A DNA stretch of 64,000 bases from Sphaerotilus hippei (GTDB lineage Bacteria; Pseudomonadota; Gammaproteobacteria; Burkholderiales; Burkholderiaceae_C). The position numbers were made by a program, and so were the translations under genes. The notes below the pieces were generated by a model that did no database searches, was not told where the DNA came from, and saw only the letters and a list, made by a program, of their open reading frames with translations. Shown piece after piece: positions 49,005 through 57,409 of this stretch; the stretch's first letter is position 1, and each line of letters begins with the position of its first letter. The stretch lies in the NCBI RefSeq assembly GCF_003201595.1, contig NZ_QJJS01000009.1, forward strand, positions 86,438-150,437. The letters are read 5' to 3'.

Positions 49005-50528
49005 ATGACCACCATCCGCCAAGCCGATCTGGTTGAAAGCGTTGCCGCCGCGCTGCAGTACATCAGCTACTACCACCCGGCCGACTACATCGCCCACCTG
49101 GCCCGCGCCTACGAGCGCGAGGAGTCGCCGGCCGCCAAGGACGCGATCGCGCAGATCCTGACCAACTCGAAGATGTGCGCCGAAGGCAAGCGCCCGATCT
49201 GCCAGGACACCGGCATCGTCAACGTGTTCATGAAGATCGGCATGGACGTGAAGTGGGAAGGCTTCACCGGCTCGATCCAGGACGCCGTCAACGAAGGCGT
49301 GCGCCAGGGCTACAACAACCCGGACAACAAGCTGCGCGCCTCGGTGCTGGCCGACCCGATCTTCGAGCGCAAGAACACCCGGGACAACACGCCGGCGGTG
49401 ATCTTCATGGAAGTGGTGCCGGGCGACACCGTCGACGTGATCGTCGCGGCCAAGGGCGGCGGCTCGGAGAACAAGTCCAAGGTCTACATGCTCAACCCGG
49501 GCGACAACATCGTCGACTGGGTGCTCAAGACCGTGCCGACGATGGGCGCGGGCTGGTGCCCGCCGGGCATCCTGGGCATCGGCGTGGGCGGCACGGCCGA
49601 GAAGGCGGCGCTGCTGGCCAAGGAATCGCTGATGGACGACATCGACATGTACGAGCTGCTCGAGCGCGGCCCGAGCAACAAGCTCGAGGCGATGCGCATC
49701 GAGCTCTACGAGAAGGTCAACGCGCTGGGCATCGGCGCCCAGGGCCTGGGCGGCCTGACCACGGTGCTGGACGTCAAGATCAAGACCTTCCCGACCCACG
49801 CGGCCAGCAAGCCGATCGCGATGATCCCGAACTGCGCGGCCACCCGCCACGGCCACTTCGTGCTCGACGGCTCCGGCCCGGCCTACATGACCCCGCCCAG
49901 CCTGGACCTGTGGCCCGACGTGGCCTGGGCGCCCGACTACAACAAGAGCAAGCGCGTCGACCTGAACACGCTGACCAAGGCTGAAGTCGCCAGCTGGAAG
50001 CCGGGCGACACGCTGCTGCTCAACGGCAAGATGCTGACCGGCCGCGACGCCGCGCACAAGCGCATCGCCGACATGCTGGCCAAGGGCGAGCCGCTGCCGG
50101 TCGATTTCACCAACCGCGTCATCTATTACGTCGGCCCGGTCGATCCGGTGCGTGACGAAGTGGTCGGCCCGGCCGGCCCGACGACGGCCACCCGCATGGA
50201 CGGCTTCACCCGCATGATGCTGGAGAAGACCGGCCTGATCTCGATGGTCGGCAAGGCCGAGCGCGGCCCGGTCGCCATCCAGGCGATCAAGGACAACCAG
50301 TCGGCCTACCTGATGGCCGTCGGCGGCTCGGCCTACCTGGTGTCCAAGGCGATCAAGGCGGCCAAGGTCGTCGGCTTCGCCGACCTGGGGATGGAGGCGA
50401 TCTACGAGTTCGACGTGGTCGACATGCCTGTGACGGTGGCGGTGGACGCCGGCGGCACCAGCGCCCACATCACCGGCCCGAAGATCTGGCAGGCGAAGAT
50501 CGGCAAGATCCCGGTCGTCGAGGCCTGA
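49005..50528 (+). CDS. fumA: Fumarate hydratase, class I (iron-sulfur)
   Basis: 507-residue oxygen-sensitive [4Fe-4S] fumarase, converting fumarate and water to malate in the TCA cycle. The probable cluster cysteines are in RPICQDTGIVNVF, in GWCPPGILGIG and in MIPNCAATRHGHF. The N- and C-terminal domains are in one chain, as in E. coli FumA/FumB, and the C-terminal half has DFTNRVIYYVGPVDPVRDE and GPTTATRMDGF. The ATG at 49005 (MTTIRQADLVESV) matches the family start. The small CWC gene follows 8 bases downstream. Confidence 0.96.
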   Translation: MTTIRQADLVESVAAALQYISYYHPADYIAHLARAYEREESPAAKDAIAQILTNSKMCAEGKRPICQDTGIVNVFMKIGMDVKWEGFTGSIQDAVNEGVRQGYNNPDNKLRASVLADPIFERKNTRDNTPAVIFMEVVPGDTVDVIVAAKGGGSENKSKVYMLNPGDNIVDWVLKTVPTMGAGWCPPGILGIGVGGTAEKAALLAKESLMDDIDMYELLERGPSNKLEAMRIELYEKVNALGIGAQGLGGLTTVLDVKIKTFPTHAASKPIAMIPNCAATRHGHFVLDGSGPAYMTPPSLDLWPDVAWAPDYNKSKRVDLNTLTKAEVASWKPGDTLLLNGKMLTGRDAAHKRIADMLAKGEPLPVDFTNRVIYYVGPVDPVRDEVVGPAGPTTATRMDGFTRMMLEKTGLISMVGKAERGPVAIQAIKDNQSAYLMAVGGSAYLVSKAIKAAKVVGFADLGMEAIYEFDVVDMPVTVAVDAGGTSAHITGPKIWQAKIGKIPVVEA

Positions 50529-50536
50529 GCACGGCC

Positions 50537-50830
50537 ATGAGCCCGTCCGCCACCCCGCTGCCGGCCGAGCGCTGTCCGCTGTGTGGCGAGCCCAACGCCT
50601 GCGCCCCGGCGCAGGCGGGCGACTTCCAAGTCGCGTGCTGGTGCACCCGCACGCGTTTTCCCGCCTCGCTGCTGGCGCGCATTCCCGCCGGGCAGCGCGG
50701 CTTGGCCTGCATCTGCAACGCCTGCGTGGACGCCGCGCTGGCGGCGGAAGCAGCGGTGGACACCGCAGCGCCAGCGGGTGCACCCCCGGCGCCCGTGCCG
50801 CCGCCCGGTTCAGCCGATTCAGCCGATTGA
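50537..50830 (+). CDS. Cysteine-rich CWC family protein
   Basis: 97 residues; Cys pattern CPLCGEPNACA, ACWCTR and ACICNACV gives eight Cys, matching the CWC family of small probable metal-binding proteins. The C-terminal 35 residues are Ala/Pro-rich and probably disordered. It is 8 bases after fumA, so likely co-transcribed, and its last 12 bases overlap the 3' end of the convergent GGDEF-EAL gene. Function unknown. Confidence 0.82.
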   Translation: MSPSATPLPAERCPLCGEPNACAPAQAGDFQVACWCTRTRFPASLLARIPAGQRGLACICNACVDAALAAEAAVDTAAPAGAPPAPVPPPGSADSAD

Positions 50831-53620
50831 GGCCAGCGCTGCGCCGGCGAACTGGGGCAGCGCCTCGAACTGCGCCGGCGTCAGCGGGCGGCTGAAGAAG
50901 AAGCCCTGCATCTCGTCGCAGCCCAGCTCGCGCAGCAGGTCGGCCTGCTCGGCCGTCTCCATGCCTTCGGCCACCGTGTGCTTGCCCAGCGAGCGCGCCA
51001 GCGTCAGGATCGTGCGGGTCACGGCCAGCGCGCTGTCGTCCTGGCCGAGGTCCTTGACGAAGGCGCGGTCGACCTTCATCACGTCCACCGGCAGCTGGCG
51101 CAGCGTCGACAGCGACGAATAGCCGGTGCCGAAGTCGTCCAGCGCGATCAGCACGCCGCGGCGGCGCACCGCCTCGAGCTGCTCGCAGGCCTGCTTAGCG
51201 TCGCCCACCAGCAGGCTTTCGGTGACCTCCAGCTCCAGCCGGTCCGGCGCGACGCCGTGGTCGGCCAGCGCGCGGTCCACCTCGCCGACCAGGCGGCCGG
51301 AGACCAGCTGGCGCGGCGAGACGTTGACCGACACCCGCTCGAGCACCAGCCCCTGGCGCTGCCAGCGGGCCATCTGGGCACAGGCCTCGCGCATCACCCA
51401 GATGCCGATGGCCTCGATCAGGTCGCTCTCCTCGGCCAGCGCGATGAAACGGGCCGGCGACAGCAACCCGAGCTCCGGGTGCTGCCAGCGCACCAGCGCC
51501 TCGGCCGAGCGCATGCACCCGTCGCGGGCATCGACCCGCGGCTGGTAGTGCAGCACCAGCTCGTCGCTGACCACCGCCCGGCGCAGATCGGCCAGCAGGC
51601 GCGAGCGCTCGCTCAGCGCCTCGTCCATCGTCGCGGCGAACAGCGCGTGGCGGCCTCGCCCGCCCTGCTTGGCCTGGTACATCGCCATGTCGGCATGGCG
51701 CAGCAGCGTCGCCCGGTCCACCCCGTGCTGCGGCGCCAGCGCCACGCCGATGCTCGCGCCCAGCACATGCTCGTGGCCGCCGCACACGAAGGGCACGGCC
51801 AGCCGCTCGCAGAGCTGGCGCGCCAGCGCCGCCGCCCGGCCCTCGTCGACCTGCGGCAGCACGATGACGAACTCGTCGCCCCCCGCCCGGGCGACCACCG
51901 CCTCGCGCGGCACGACGGCCTGCAGCCGCTCGGCCGCCTGCTGCAGCAGGCGGTCGCCCATCTCGTGGCCGAGGCTGTCGTTGACGTCCTTGAAATGGTC
52001 CAGGTCGATGAACAGCACCGCCAGCGCTGACGCCGTCGAGGCTTCCAGGCAGCGGTCGAGCTGCTCGTTGAGGCCGTGGCGGTTGGCCAGGCCGGTGAGG
52101 TCGTCGTGCACCGCCCGCCAGTGCAGCACCTGCTCACGCTCATGCGCGGCCAGCGCCACGGCGAGCCGGTCGCGCAGGTCGCAGGCCTCGTGGCGGCGCC
52201 GGCGGCCCGGGGGCTTCATGAACCCCAGCAGCAGCACCGCCTGGCAGGACGCCTGCCAGCGCGCCGGGCAGGCCCACCAGTGGGTCGCGCCGGTGTCGGG
52301 CAGCAGGGTCTGCCAGGCCATCGCGACCGAACCGGCCGGCGGCCAGTCCATCGTGGCCTCCAGCGCCTCGAAGCGCGGGCGCTCGGTCTCGCCCAGCACC
52401 GACTCGGCGCGGCCGCCGTCACCGTCGACGGCCTGGCGCAGCCGCCACTGCAGCAGCACCGGCCGGCCGGCCGAGCGGCTCGACGGCCCGCCGGCGCCGG
52501 TCAGGCGCACCACCACCGCCGCCACCGCGCCGGTGCGCAGCAGCGCCTGGCGCAGCAGCTGGTCGAGCACCTCGGGCAGCGGGTGGCCGGAAACGATGGC
52601 CCGGTCGATCAGCCCGAGCGCCTCCAGCGACTGGAACTGCGCGTCGATGCGCCCGGCCATCTCGTTGAACGAACGGGCCAGCTCGCCGAACTCGTCGCTG
52701 CTGCGCACCTGGACCGGCTCGGCCCGCTCGCGCCGGGCCAGCCGGCGGGTGCCGTCGAGCAGCGCCTCCAGCGGCACCAGGGTGCGGCGGATCTGGGTCA
52801 GGCTCAGCAGCACCACGATCAGCAGCACCACCGCGCCGAGCTGCACCGCCCAGCGCAGCAGCGGCAGGCCGGCGAACTCGAGCTCGACCGGGGGCAGGTG
52901 CTGCTCGAACTCCCAGTCGGTGGCACCGAACTCGCCACCCAGGAACAGCGTCCAGCGCCCCACGGCCTCATGCGGATGCGGCTGGGCGACCCGCCTCAGG
53001 CCGTCCAGCACCGGGCCGCCAGGCTCGCGCACCTCCCAGTGGGCCTGGGCGGCCGTCTCGGCCAGCGGACCCCACAGGTGGGCCGGGTGGACATCGGCCA
53101 GCCAGTAGCCCTGCGGCTGGGCCAGCCGCAGCATCACCCGTGGCGCCGGGGCCCCGGCGACCGGCACGAGCAGCAGGCGCGCCGCGGCGTCGCCCGGACG
53201 GGGCGGCGACAGCGGCACGGCCGTCGACGCGATCTCACCCACCTGCCAGCGCACCTGCCCCTGGTCATCGACCCAGCGGGCCCCGCGGAAGACCCGCGAC
53301 AGGCCCGCCAGCATCGGATGCGCCGGGTCGGCGCCCGCCCCGGCCGGCACCAGCGGGGGCCAGGTCTCCAGCAGCGACTTGGCCTCCAGCAGGCGCCCGA
53401 GCACCTGCATGCCGCCGTCCCGGGTCGTGCGGGTCAGGCTGCGCTGGGCCTGCTCACCCAGGAAGCTCACCAGCGTCTGGTAGCCGATGAAGGCGGCCAG
53501 CGCCACCGGCAGGCCGGCGGCCAGCAGGAACATCACCAGGATGCGCCGTCCGACCCGGCTGCGCAGCACGCTGGCGCGGCCGGCGGCCGGCCCGGGCGGG
53601 GTCTCGCGGGGAGCAGCCAC
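50819..53620 (-). CDS. Membrane GGDEF-EAL protein (c-di-GMP cyclase/phosphodiesterase)
   Basis: 933 residues. TM1 (ILVMFLLAAGLPVALAAFIGY) starts near residue 28, a periplasmic sensor region of about 200 residues follows, TM2 is AVQLGAVVLLIVVLLSL near 260, then HAMP with LARSFNEMAGRID, a GAF-like middle region, GGDEF at about 579-583 (RAGGDEFVIVL) and EAL (SAEALVRWQHPE) near 707. EAL residues DDFGTGYSSL, KVDRAFVKD, ETAEQ and MQGFFFSRPL are present, so both activities are possible. The start is GTG with GAGG about 10 bases upstream. It lies 12 bases after the pseudopilin gene and probably shares its transcript. Confidence 0.93.
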   Translation of the reverse strand: MAAPRETPPGPAAGRASVLRSRVGRRILVMFLLAAGLPVALAAFIGYQTLVSFLGEQAQRSLTRTTRDGGMQVLGRLLEAKSLLETWPPLVPAGAGADPAHPMLAGLSRVFRGARWVDDQGQVRWQVGEIASTAVPLSPPRPGDAAARLLLVPVAGAPAPRVMLRLAQPQGYWLADVHPAHLWGPLAETAAQAHWEVREPGGPVLDGLRRVAQPHPHEAVGRWTLFLGGEFGATDWEFEQHLPPVELEFAGLPLLRWAVQLGAVVLLIVVLLSLTQIRRTLVPLEALLDGTRRLARRERAEPVQVRSSDEFGELARSFNEMAGRIDAQFQSLEALGLIDRAIVSGHPLPEVLDQLLRQALLRTGAVAAVVVRLTGAGGPSSRSAGRPVLLQWRLRQAVDGDGGRAESVLGETERPRFEALEATMDWPPAGSVAMAWQTLLPDTGATHWWACPARWQASCQAVLLLGFMKPPGRRRRHEACDLRDRLAVALAAHEREQVLHWRAVHDDLTGLANRHGLNEQLDRCLEASTASALAVLFIDLDHFKDVNDSLGHEMGDRLLQQAAERLQAVVPREAVVARAGGDEFVIVLPQVDEGRAAALARQLCERLAVPFVCGGHEHVLGASIGVALAPQHGVDRATLLRHADMAMYQAKQGGRGRHALFAATMDEALSERSRLLADLRRAVVSDELVLHYQPRVDARDGCMRSAEALVRWQHPELGLLSPARFIALAEESDLIEAIGIWVMREACAQMARWQRQGLVLERVSVNVSPRQLVSGRLVGEVDRALADHGVAPDRLELEVTESLLVGDAKQACEQLEAVRRRGVLIALDDFGTGYSSLSTLRQLPVDVMKVDRAFVKDLGQDDSALAVTRTILTLARSLGKHTVAEGMETAEQADLLRELGCDEMQGFFFSRPLTPAQFEALPQFAGAALASIG

Positions 53621-53632
53621 TCGACGCCGGCC

Positions 53633-54133
53633 TCAGAAATCGACCGACACGCCGAGGAAACGGCCGTTGCGGGCCCGCACGACATCATCGACGCTCTTGG
53701 CGTTGTCGAGCTGCTTGGCCGTCACGCCGTCCGGCCCCTTGCTGTAGAGGTCGTAGTCGGTGTTGATCGGGTTGATGTTCTTGTCCTTGCGTGCACCACC
53801 GATGTTGTTGCCGGCGATGTTGTAGTAGACGTAGGCCCGGCCCCAGGGGTCGGTCTGCCGGTCCAGGCCGACCGTGGCCAGGCTGGCCGGGTAGCTGCCG
53901 TCGTTGCTGGCGGCGTACTGGTCGATCGTGATCGACAGCGCGGCGATCGCCTGGGCCGCCTGGCGGCTCAGGACCTTGGCGCGCCACGACTTGTAGGACG
54001 GCAGCGCGACCGACATCAGCAGGCCGACGATGGCCACGCCCACCATCAGCTCGATCAGCGTCAGGCCACGGCAGGACCGCGTACGCCGGGTGCATGAGGA
54101 CAGGAATCGGGAACGGAAGGACAACGAGCGCAT
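53633..54133 (-). CDS. GspG-like type IV pilin/pseudopilin
   Basis: 166-residue prepilin. A basic leader of 23 residues ends in Gly before LTLIELMVGVAIVGLLMSVALP, the prepilin peptidase site with Glu at +5. A region with DPWGRAYVYYNI corresponds to the calcium-site area of GspG-type major pseudopilins. The leader is longer than usual (6-8 residues is typical of type IVa pilins), so a downstream start is possible, but no Met is available before the site. No other pilus or secretion genes are nearby. It precedes the GGDEF-EAL gene by 12 bases. Confidence 0.85.
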   Translation of the reverse strand: MRSLSFRSRFLSSCTRRTRSCRGLTLIELMVGVAIVGLLMSVALPSYKSWRAKVLSRQAAQAIAALSITIDQYAASNDGSYPASLATVGLDRQTDPWGRAYVYYNIAGNNIGGARKDKNINPINTDYDLYSKGPDGVTAKQLDNAKSVDDVVRARNGRFLGVSVDF

Positions 54134-54218
54134 CGCCTGGTCGAAGGGGTGAGGGTCGGGTGGTACCGCATCAGTACCAACTCCCCGTCATTTCGGCCAA
54201 GAATGCCAGCGCTTGAGC

Positions 54219-55538
54219 TCAGTTCGTCGGCGGACCTGCCAACACGGACGCCTCGGCAGTGACTTCCTGCTTGCTCTCGGCCAGCACGCGCACGACCCGT
54301 TGGGGATAAGGGATCGAGACGCCCTCGCGTTCGAGCAGTTCGAGGATGGCCAGGTTGACACCGCCCTTGACATTGCCCTGGCCGTTTTCCGGATCGCGGA
54401 TCCAGAAGGAGGCTGTCAGCTCCAGCCCGTCGGTGCCGAAGGCGGTCAGGTGCACCGCGGGCGCGGGCTCGTCGGCCACCCGCGGCACGGTGGCGATGAC
54501 CGTGGCCATGCGATCGCGCAGGCTGGCCACGTCGGTGCCGTAGGCGACCGTCACCGTCGTGCTGACCAGCACCCGGGTGTCGGCCAGCGACAGGTTCTCG
54601 ACCATCGTGGTGATCAGCGTCTCGTTGGGCACGATGGCCTCGCGGCCGCTGAGCGAGCGGATCACGGTGTAGCGGGTCGTGATGTCGCTGATGCGGCCCT
54701 CGAAATCGGCCACGCGCACCATGTCGCCGATGCGCAGCGAGCGCTCCGCGAGGATGACGAAGCCGCTGACGTAGTTGGCCGCCAGCTTCTGCAGGCCGAA
54801 GCCGATGCCCACGCCCAGCGCGCCCCCCAGCACCGACAGCGCCGTCAGGTCGATGCCCACCGCCGACAGCGCCAGCAGCAGGCCGACGAACATCAGCAGC
54901 GCCCGCAGCGCATTGGCCGCCGCCTTGCGCAGCGACAGCTGCGCGCCGGCGACACCGTCGAGCAGCCGCGACTCGAGCGCGGCCGACACCCACAGCGCCA
55001 GCACCAGCACGAAGGCCGCCGACAGGCTGCCCTCGATGAGGGTGCGCAGGCTGATGTTGTGGCCGCCCATCTTCCAGCTGATGTCGTCGAGCTCACGCAG
55101 CACGATGGGCAGCACGCCGGTGACCCACAGCACCATCGCGCCCCAAGCCAGCCAGGAGATCGTGCGCTCGACCACGCGCATCAGGTGCGAGGCCGGGAAG
55201 GCGGCCGACAGCACGCGCACGCTCAGGCGGATCACCACCAGCGAGGTCAGCACCGGCACCGCCAGCCGGAACAGCGTCAGCGGCAGGCCCAGCTCGGGCA
55301 GCGTGCGCCGCGCGGCGAAGGCCAGCGCCAGCGCCAGCGTCGGGAACAGCACGCCGTCGACCAGGTGGCGACCGAACCAGATCGACGTGCCGGTCGTCGG
55401 GGTCGGGCCGCGCATCAGACGCACCAGCAGCCAGCTCAGCAGCAGCAGCGCAGCCAGCATGGCCAGCTCGACGGCGGCACCGGGAAGGGTCAGGACCGCC
55501 AGGATCTGCTGCAGTTCAGCCGGGGTATTGAAGAACAT
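54219..55538 (-). CDS. MscS-family mechanosensitive channel
   Basis: 439-residue membrane protein with about six N-terminal helices before the MscS core. The pore-lining helix reads LGGALGVGIGFGLQKLAANYVSGFVIL, and the beta domain SLRIGDMVRVADFEGRISDITTRYTVIRS with PNETLITTMVENLSL is standard. The C-terminal alpha-beta domain ends in a short Ala/Pro tail. The extra helices put it in the larger MscS-like group, with two or more helices beyond the E. coli MscS layout. It would open on membrane tension to release solutes. Confidence 0.93.
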   Translation of the reverse strand: MFFNTPAELQQILAVLTLPGAAVELAMLAALLLLSWLLVRLMRGPTPTTGTSIWFGRHLVDGVLFPTLALALAFAARRTLPELGLPLTLFRLAVPVLTSLVVIRLSVRVLSAAFPASHLMRVVERTISWLAWGAMVLWVTGVLPIVLRELDDISWKMGGHNISLRTLIEGSLSAAFVLVLALWVSAALESRLLDGVAGAQLSLRKAAANALRALLMFVGLLLALSAVGIDLTALSVLGGALGVGIGFGLQKLAANYVSGFVILAERSLRIGDMVRVADFEGRISDITTRYTVIRSLSGREAIVPNETLITTMVENLSLADTRVLVSTTVTVAYGTDVASLRDRMATVIATVPRVADEPAPAVHLTAFGTDGLELTASFWIRDPENGQGNVKGGVNLAILELLEREGVSIPYPQRVVRVLAESKQEVTAEASVLAGPPTN

Positions 55539-55694
55539 GGTGCGTCGAAGGCCTCGGCGGGATCACCGGGCCGGAGAAGTGGACAGGCCGCCATTCTCGG
55601 CCAGCGCCGTGTCGCGCCGCTCACCCGCCCCGCACGGAAGGGCAACAGGCTGTGCGAGCATCGCGGGTCCGAAGCCGCTCTCCCTGCCCGCCCG

Positions 55695-56399
55695 ATGTCC
55701 GATGACTGCCCTGCCCCGGCGCACACCCTCGCCTACCACCCGCCCTCGGACCGCGAGCAGCCGCTGCGGTGGCTGCACGAGGACGAAGCCCTGCTGGTGG
55801 TCGACAAGCCGTCGGGCCTGCTGTCGGTGCCCGGGCGCGGGCCGCAGCGCCAGGACTGCGTCGCCTCGCGGGTGCAGCAGCGCTGCGCCGATGCGCTGAT
55901 CGTGCACCGGCTGGACATGGGCACCTCGGGCCTGCTGGTGATGGCACGCGGCCTGCCGATGCAGCGCCGCCTGAGCGCCGCCTTCGCCGAGCGCCGGGTG
56001 CACAAGCGCTACGTGGCGCTGGTCGGCGGGCATCTGGCCGACGGGGCCGGCGAGGTCGATCTGCCGCTGATCTGCGACTGGCCCCGGCGACCGCGCCAGA
56101 AGGTCGACCGGATCGACGGCAAGGCGGCACTGACACGCTGGACGGTGCTCGAGCGGGGCGAGCGCGAAGGCTGGGGCCCGTGGACCCGGGTCGAGCTGGA
56201 ACCGGTGACCGGGCGCTCGCACCAGCTGCGTGTGCACCTGCTGAGCCTGGGTCACCCGATCATCGGCGACGAACTCTATGCGCCGCCGGAGCTGGCAGAG
56301 GCCTCGCCCCGGCTGCTGCTGCATGCGCAGCGGCTCGAGCTCGATCACCCGCAGCAGCCCGGGCAAACGCTGAGGCTGCACAGCGACGCGCCGTTCTGA
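55695..56399 (+). CDS. rluA: RluA-family pseudouridine synthase
   Basis: 234-residue RNA pseudouridine synthase without an S4 domain. The catalytic Asp is in IVHRLDMGTSGLLVMA; the uridine-pocket Lys/Arg region appears as KRYVALVGG, and GRSHQLRVHLLSLGHPIIGDELY is the C-terminal family block. Size and absence of S4 fit RluA (23S rRNA 746 and tRNA 32), but a relative such as TruC cannot be excluded. The ATG at 55695 starts the homologous region; the frame is open upstream across the divergent MscS gene. Confidence 0.88.
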   Translation: MSDDCPAPAHTLAYHPPSDREQPLRWLHEDEALLVVDKPSGLLSVPGRGPQRQDCVASRVQQRCADALIVHRLDMGTSGLLVMARGLPMQRRLSAAFAERRVHKRYVALVGGHLADGAGEVDLPLICDWPRRPRQKVDRIDGKAALTRWTVLERGEREGWGPWTRVELEPVTGRSHQLRVHLLSLGHPIIGDELYAPPELAEASPRLLLHAQRLELDHPQQPGQTLRLHSDAPF

Positions 56400-56421
56400 G
56401 GCGGCGCCTGAGCTGCGTCGG

Positions 56422-56610
56422 TCAGGCCGCGCCGTGGGCACCGCGCGTGGCGCGCTCGGCGGCTTCGCGGCGTTCGGCGGCTTCGGTGTCCATGCGGATG
56501 TGCTGGATGAAGTAGCGCACGTAGAAGACGCCCATGCCGAGGGTGATCGCGATCACGAGGGCACTCATCAGGCCGTAGTCGGTCGAGAAGAAGTCGGTGA
56601 GAGCGTGCAT
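56422..56610 (-). CDS. DUF3149 family small membrane protein
   Basis: 62-residue protein with one helix (SALVIAITLGMGVFYVRYFI) preceded by HALTDFFSTDYG and followed by a charged tail (MDTEAAERREAAERATRG). This matches DUF3149 as I recall it. The ATG at 56610 has GGAG 7 bases upstream. Function unknown. It converges on the RluA gene and is upstream-neighboured by the terminator of the exopolysaccharide genes. Confidence 0.8.
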   Translation of the reverse strand: MHALTDFFSTDYGLMSALVIAITLGMGVFYVRYFIQHIRMDTEAAERREAAERATRGAHGAA

Positions 56611-56722
56611 GTGGGTCTCCGGTGTGGATGAAGGACACCCTGATGAGACGCCAGATCCCCCCGGACGGGCTTGATGCGCGTCAGACGGCCCGCGACCGGG
56701 CACTGAGCCAGATCAAGGGACG

Positions 56723-56755
56723 AAAAAAATCCCCCCGGACGGGGATCCGGGGGGA
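56723..56755 (-). terminator. Rho-independent terminator of the leftward exopolysaccharide genes
   Basis: On the minus strand TCCCCCCGGA (56755-56746) pairs with TCCGGGGGGA (56739-56730), a perfect GC-rich 10-bp stem with a 6-base loop, followed by seven T (56729-56723). It lies about 120 bases after the acetyltransferase stop. Confidence 0.9.
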
Positions 56756-56872
56756 AATGCTCTGATGCGCCAACCAAGGCTACCTGACCATTGATCGACA
56801 GACACAGCGTACGCCGATGCTCGCCGAGGTGTACTAGGGATAGCGTTGAGGAACGAAGCGCAGCGGCGCCGC

Positions 56873-57394
56873 TCAGCGGTCCTCGTTCACGCCCGGGCGG
56901 CACGCGGCGGGCACGCCCACCGCCAGTGCGCCCGCGGGAACGTCCTTCAGCACCACGGCATTGGCACCGATGCGGGCCCCGTCGCCCACCATCAGGCCAC
57001 CGATGACCTTGGCGCCGGAGCCGATGAAGATGTCGTCGCCGAGCACCGGGGAGCGGCCGCGGTTGTCCCCGATGACCACGCTGCTCTCCAGCCAGACGTT
57101 GCACCCGCCCCGCACGCTGGAGTTGATGACCACGCCGATCGGGTGGATCAGCACGAAGCCGGGCCCGAAACGCGCGTGCACCCCGATCACGCAGCCGTTG
57201 AACCACTTGTTCAGCAGGTGGGGCAGCAGCGCCAGCGGCGCCAGGCCCAGGCCACTGAGCGCCGACTGGCAGCGAAACAGCAGCACCGCCAGCGTGCCGT
57301 CGGCCATCAGCGCGCGCGGCAGCGACACCGGCGGCCCGTCGCCGCCATACAGCACCTGCTTGGCCCGCAGGTCCGCCCTCAGCACGCTCAGCAT
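56873..57394 (-). CDS. Hexapeptide-repeat (serine acetyltransferase-like) acetyltransferase
   Basis: 173-residue left-handed beta-helix acyltransferase. Hexapeptide repeats run from about residue 75 (GVHARFGPGFVLIHPIGVVI, with the catalytic-type His in IHPIGV) to AVGVPAACRPG. It resembles the CysE/EpsC-type acetyltransferases found in exopolysaccharide loci and lacks the long N-terminal domain of the cysteine-biosynthetic enzyme. It probably acetylates a sugar of the polymer; serine as substrate is not excluded. Start: ATG at 57394; a GTG two codons upstream is an alternative. It lies 15 bases after the glycosyltransferase stop. Confidence 0.82.
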   Translation of the reverse strand: MLSVLRADLRAKQVLYGGDGPPVSLPRALMADGTLAVLLFRCQSALSGLGLAPLALLPHLLNKWFNGCVIGVHARFGPGFVLIHPIGVVINSSVRGGCNVWLESSVVIGDNRGRSPVLGDDIFIGSGAKVIGGLMVGDGARIGANAVVLKDVPAGALAVGVPAACRPGVNEDR

Positions 57395-57409
57395 GGCCAC
57401 GGCCCCGCC

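Noticed and set aside
45593-49036. Open frame of 1147 codons on the + strand opposite the penicillin-binding protein
   Set aside because: It is antisense to a gene with clear motifs. Its product is rich in Arg, His, Gln and Leu with no domain, a known artefact of high-GC coding DNA.
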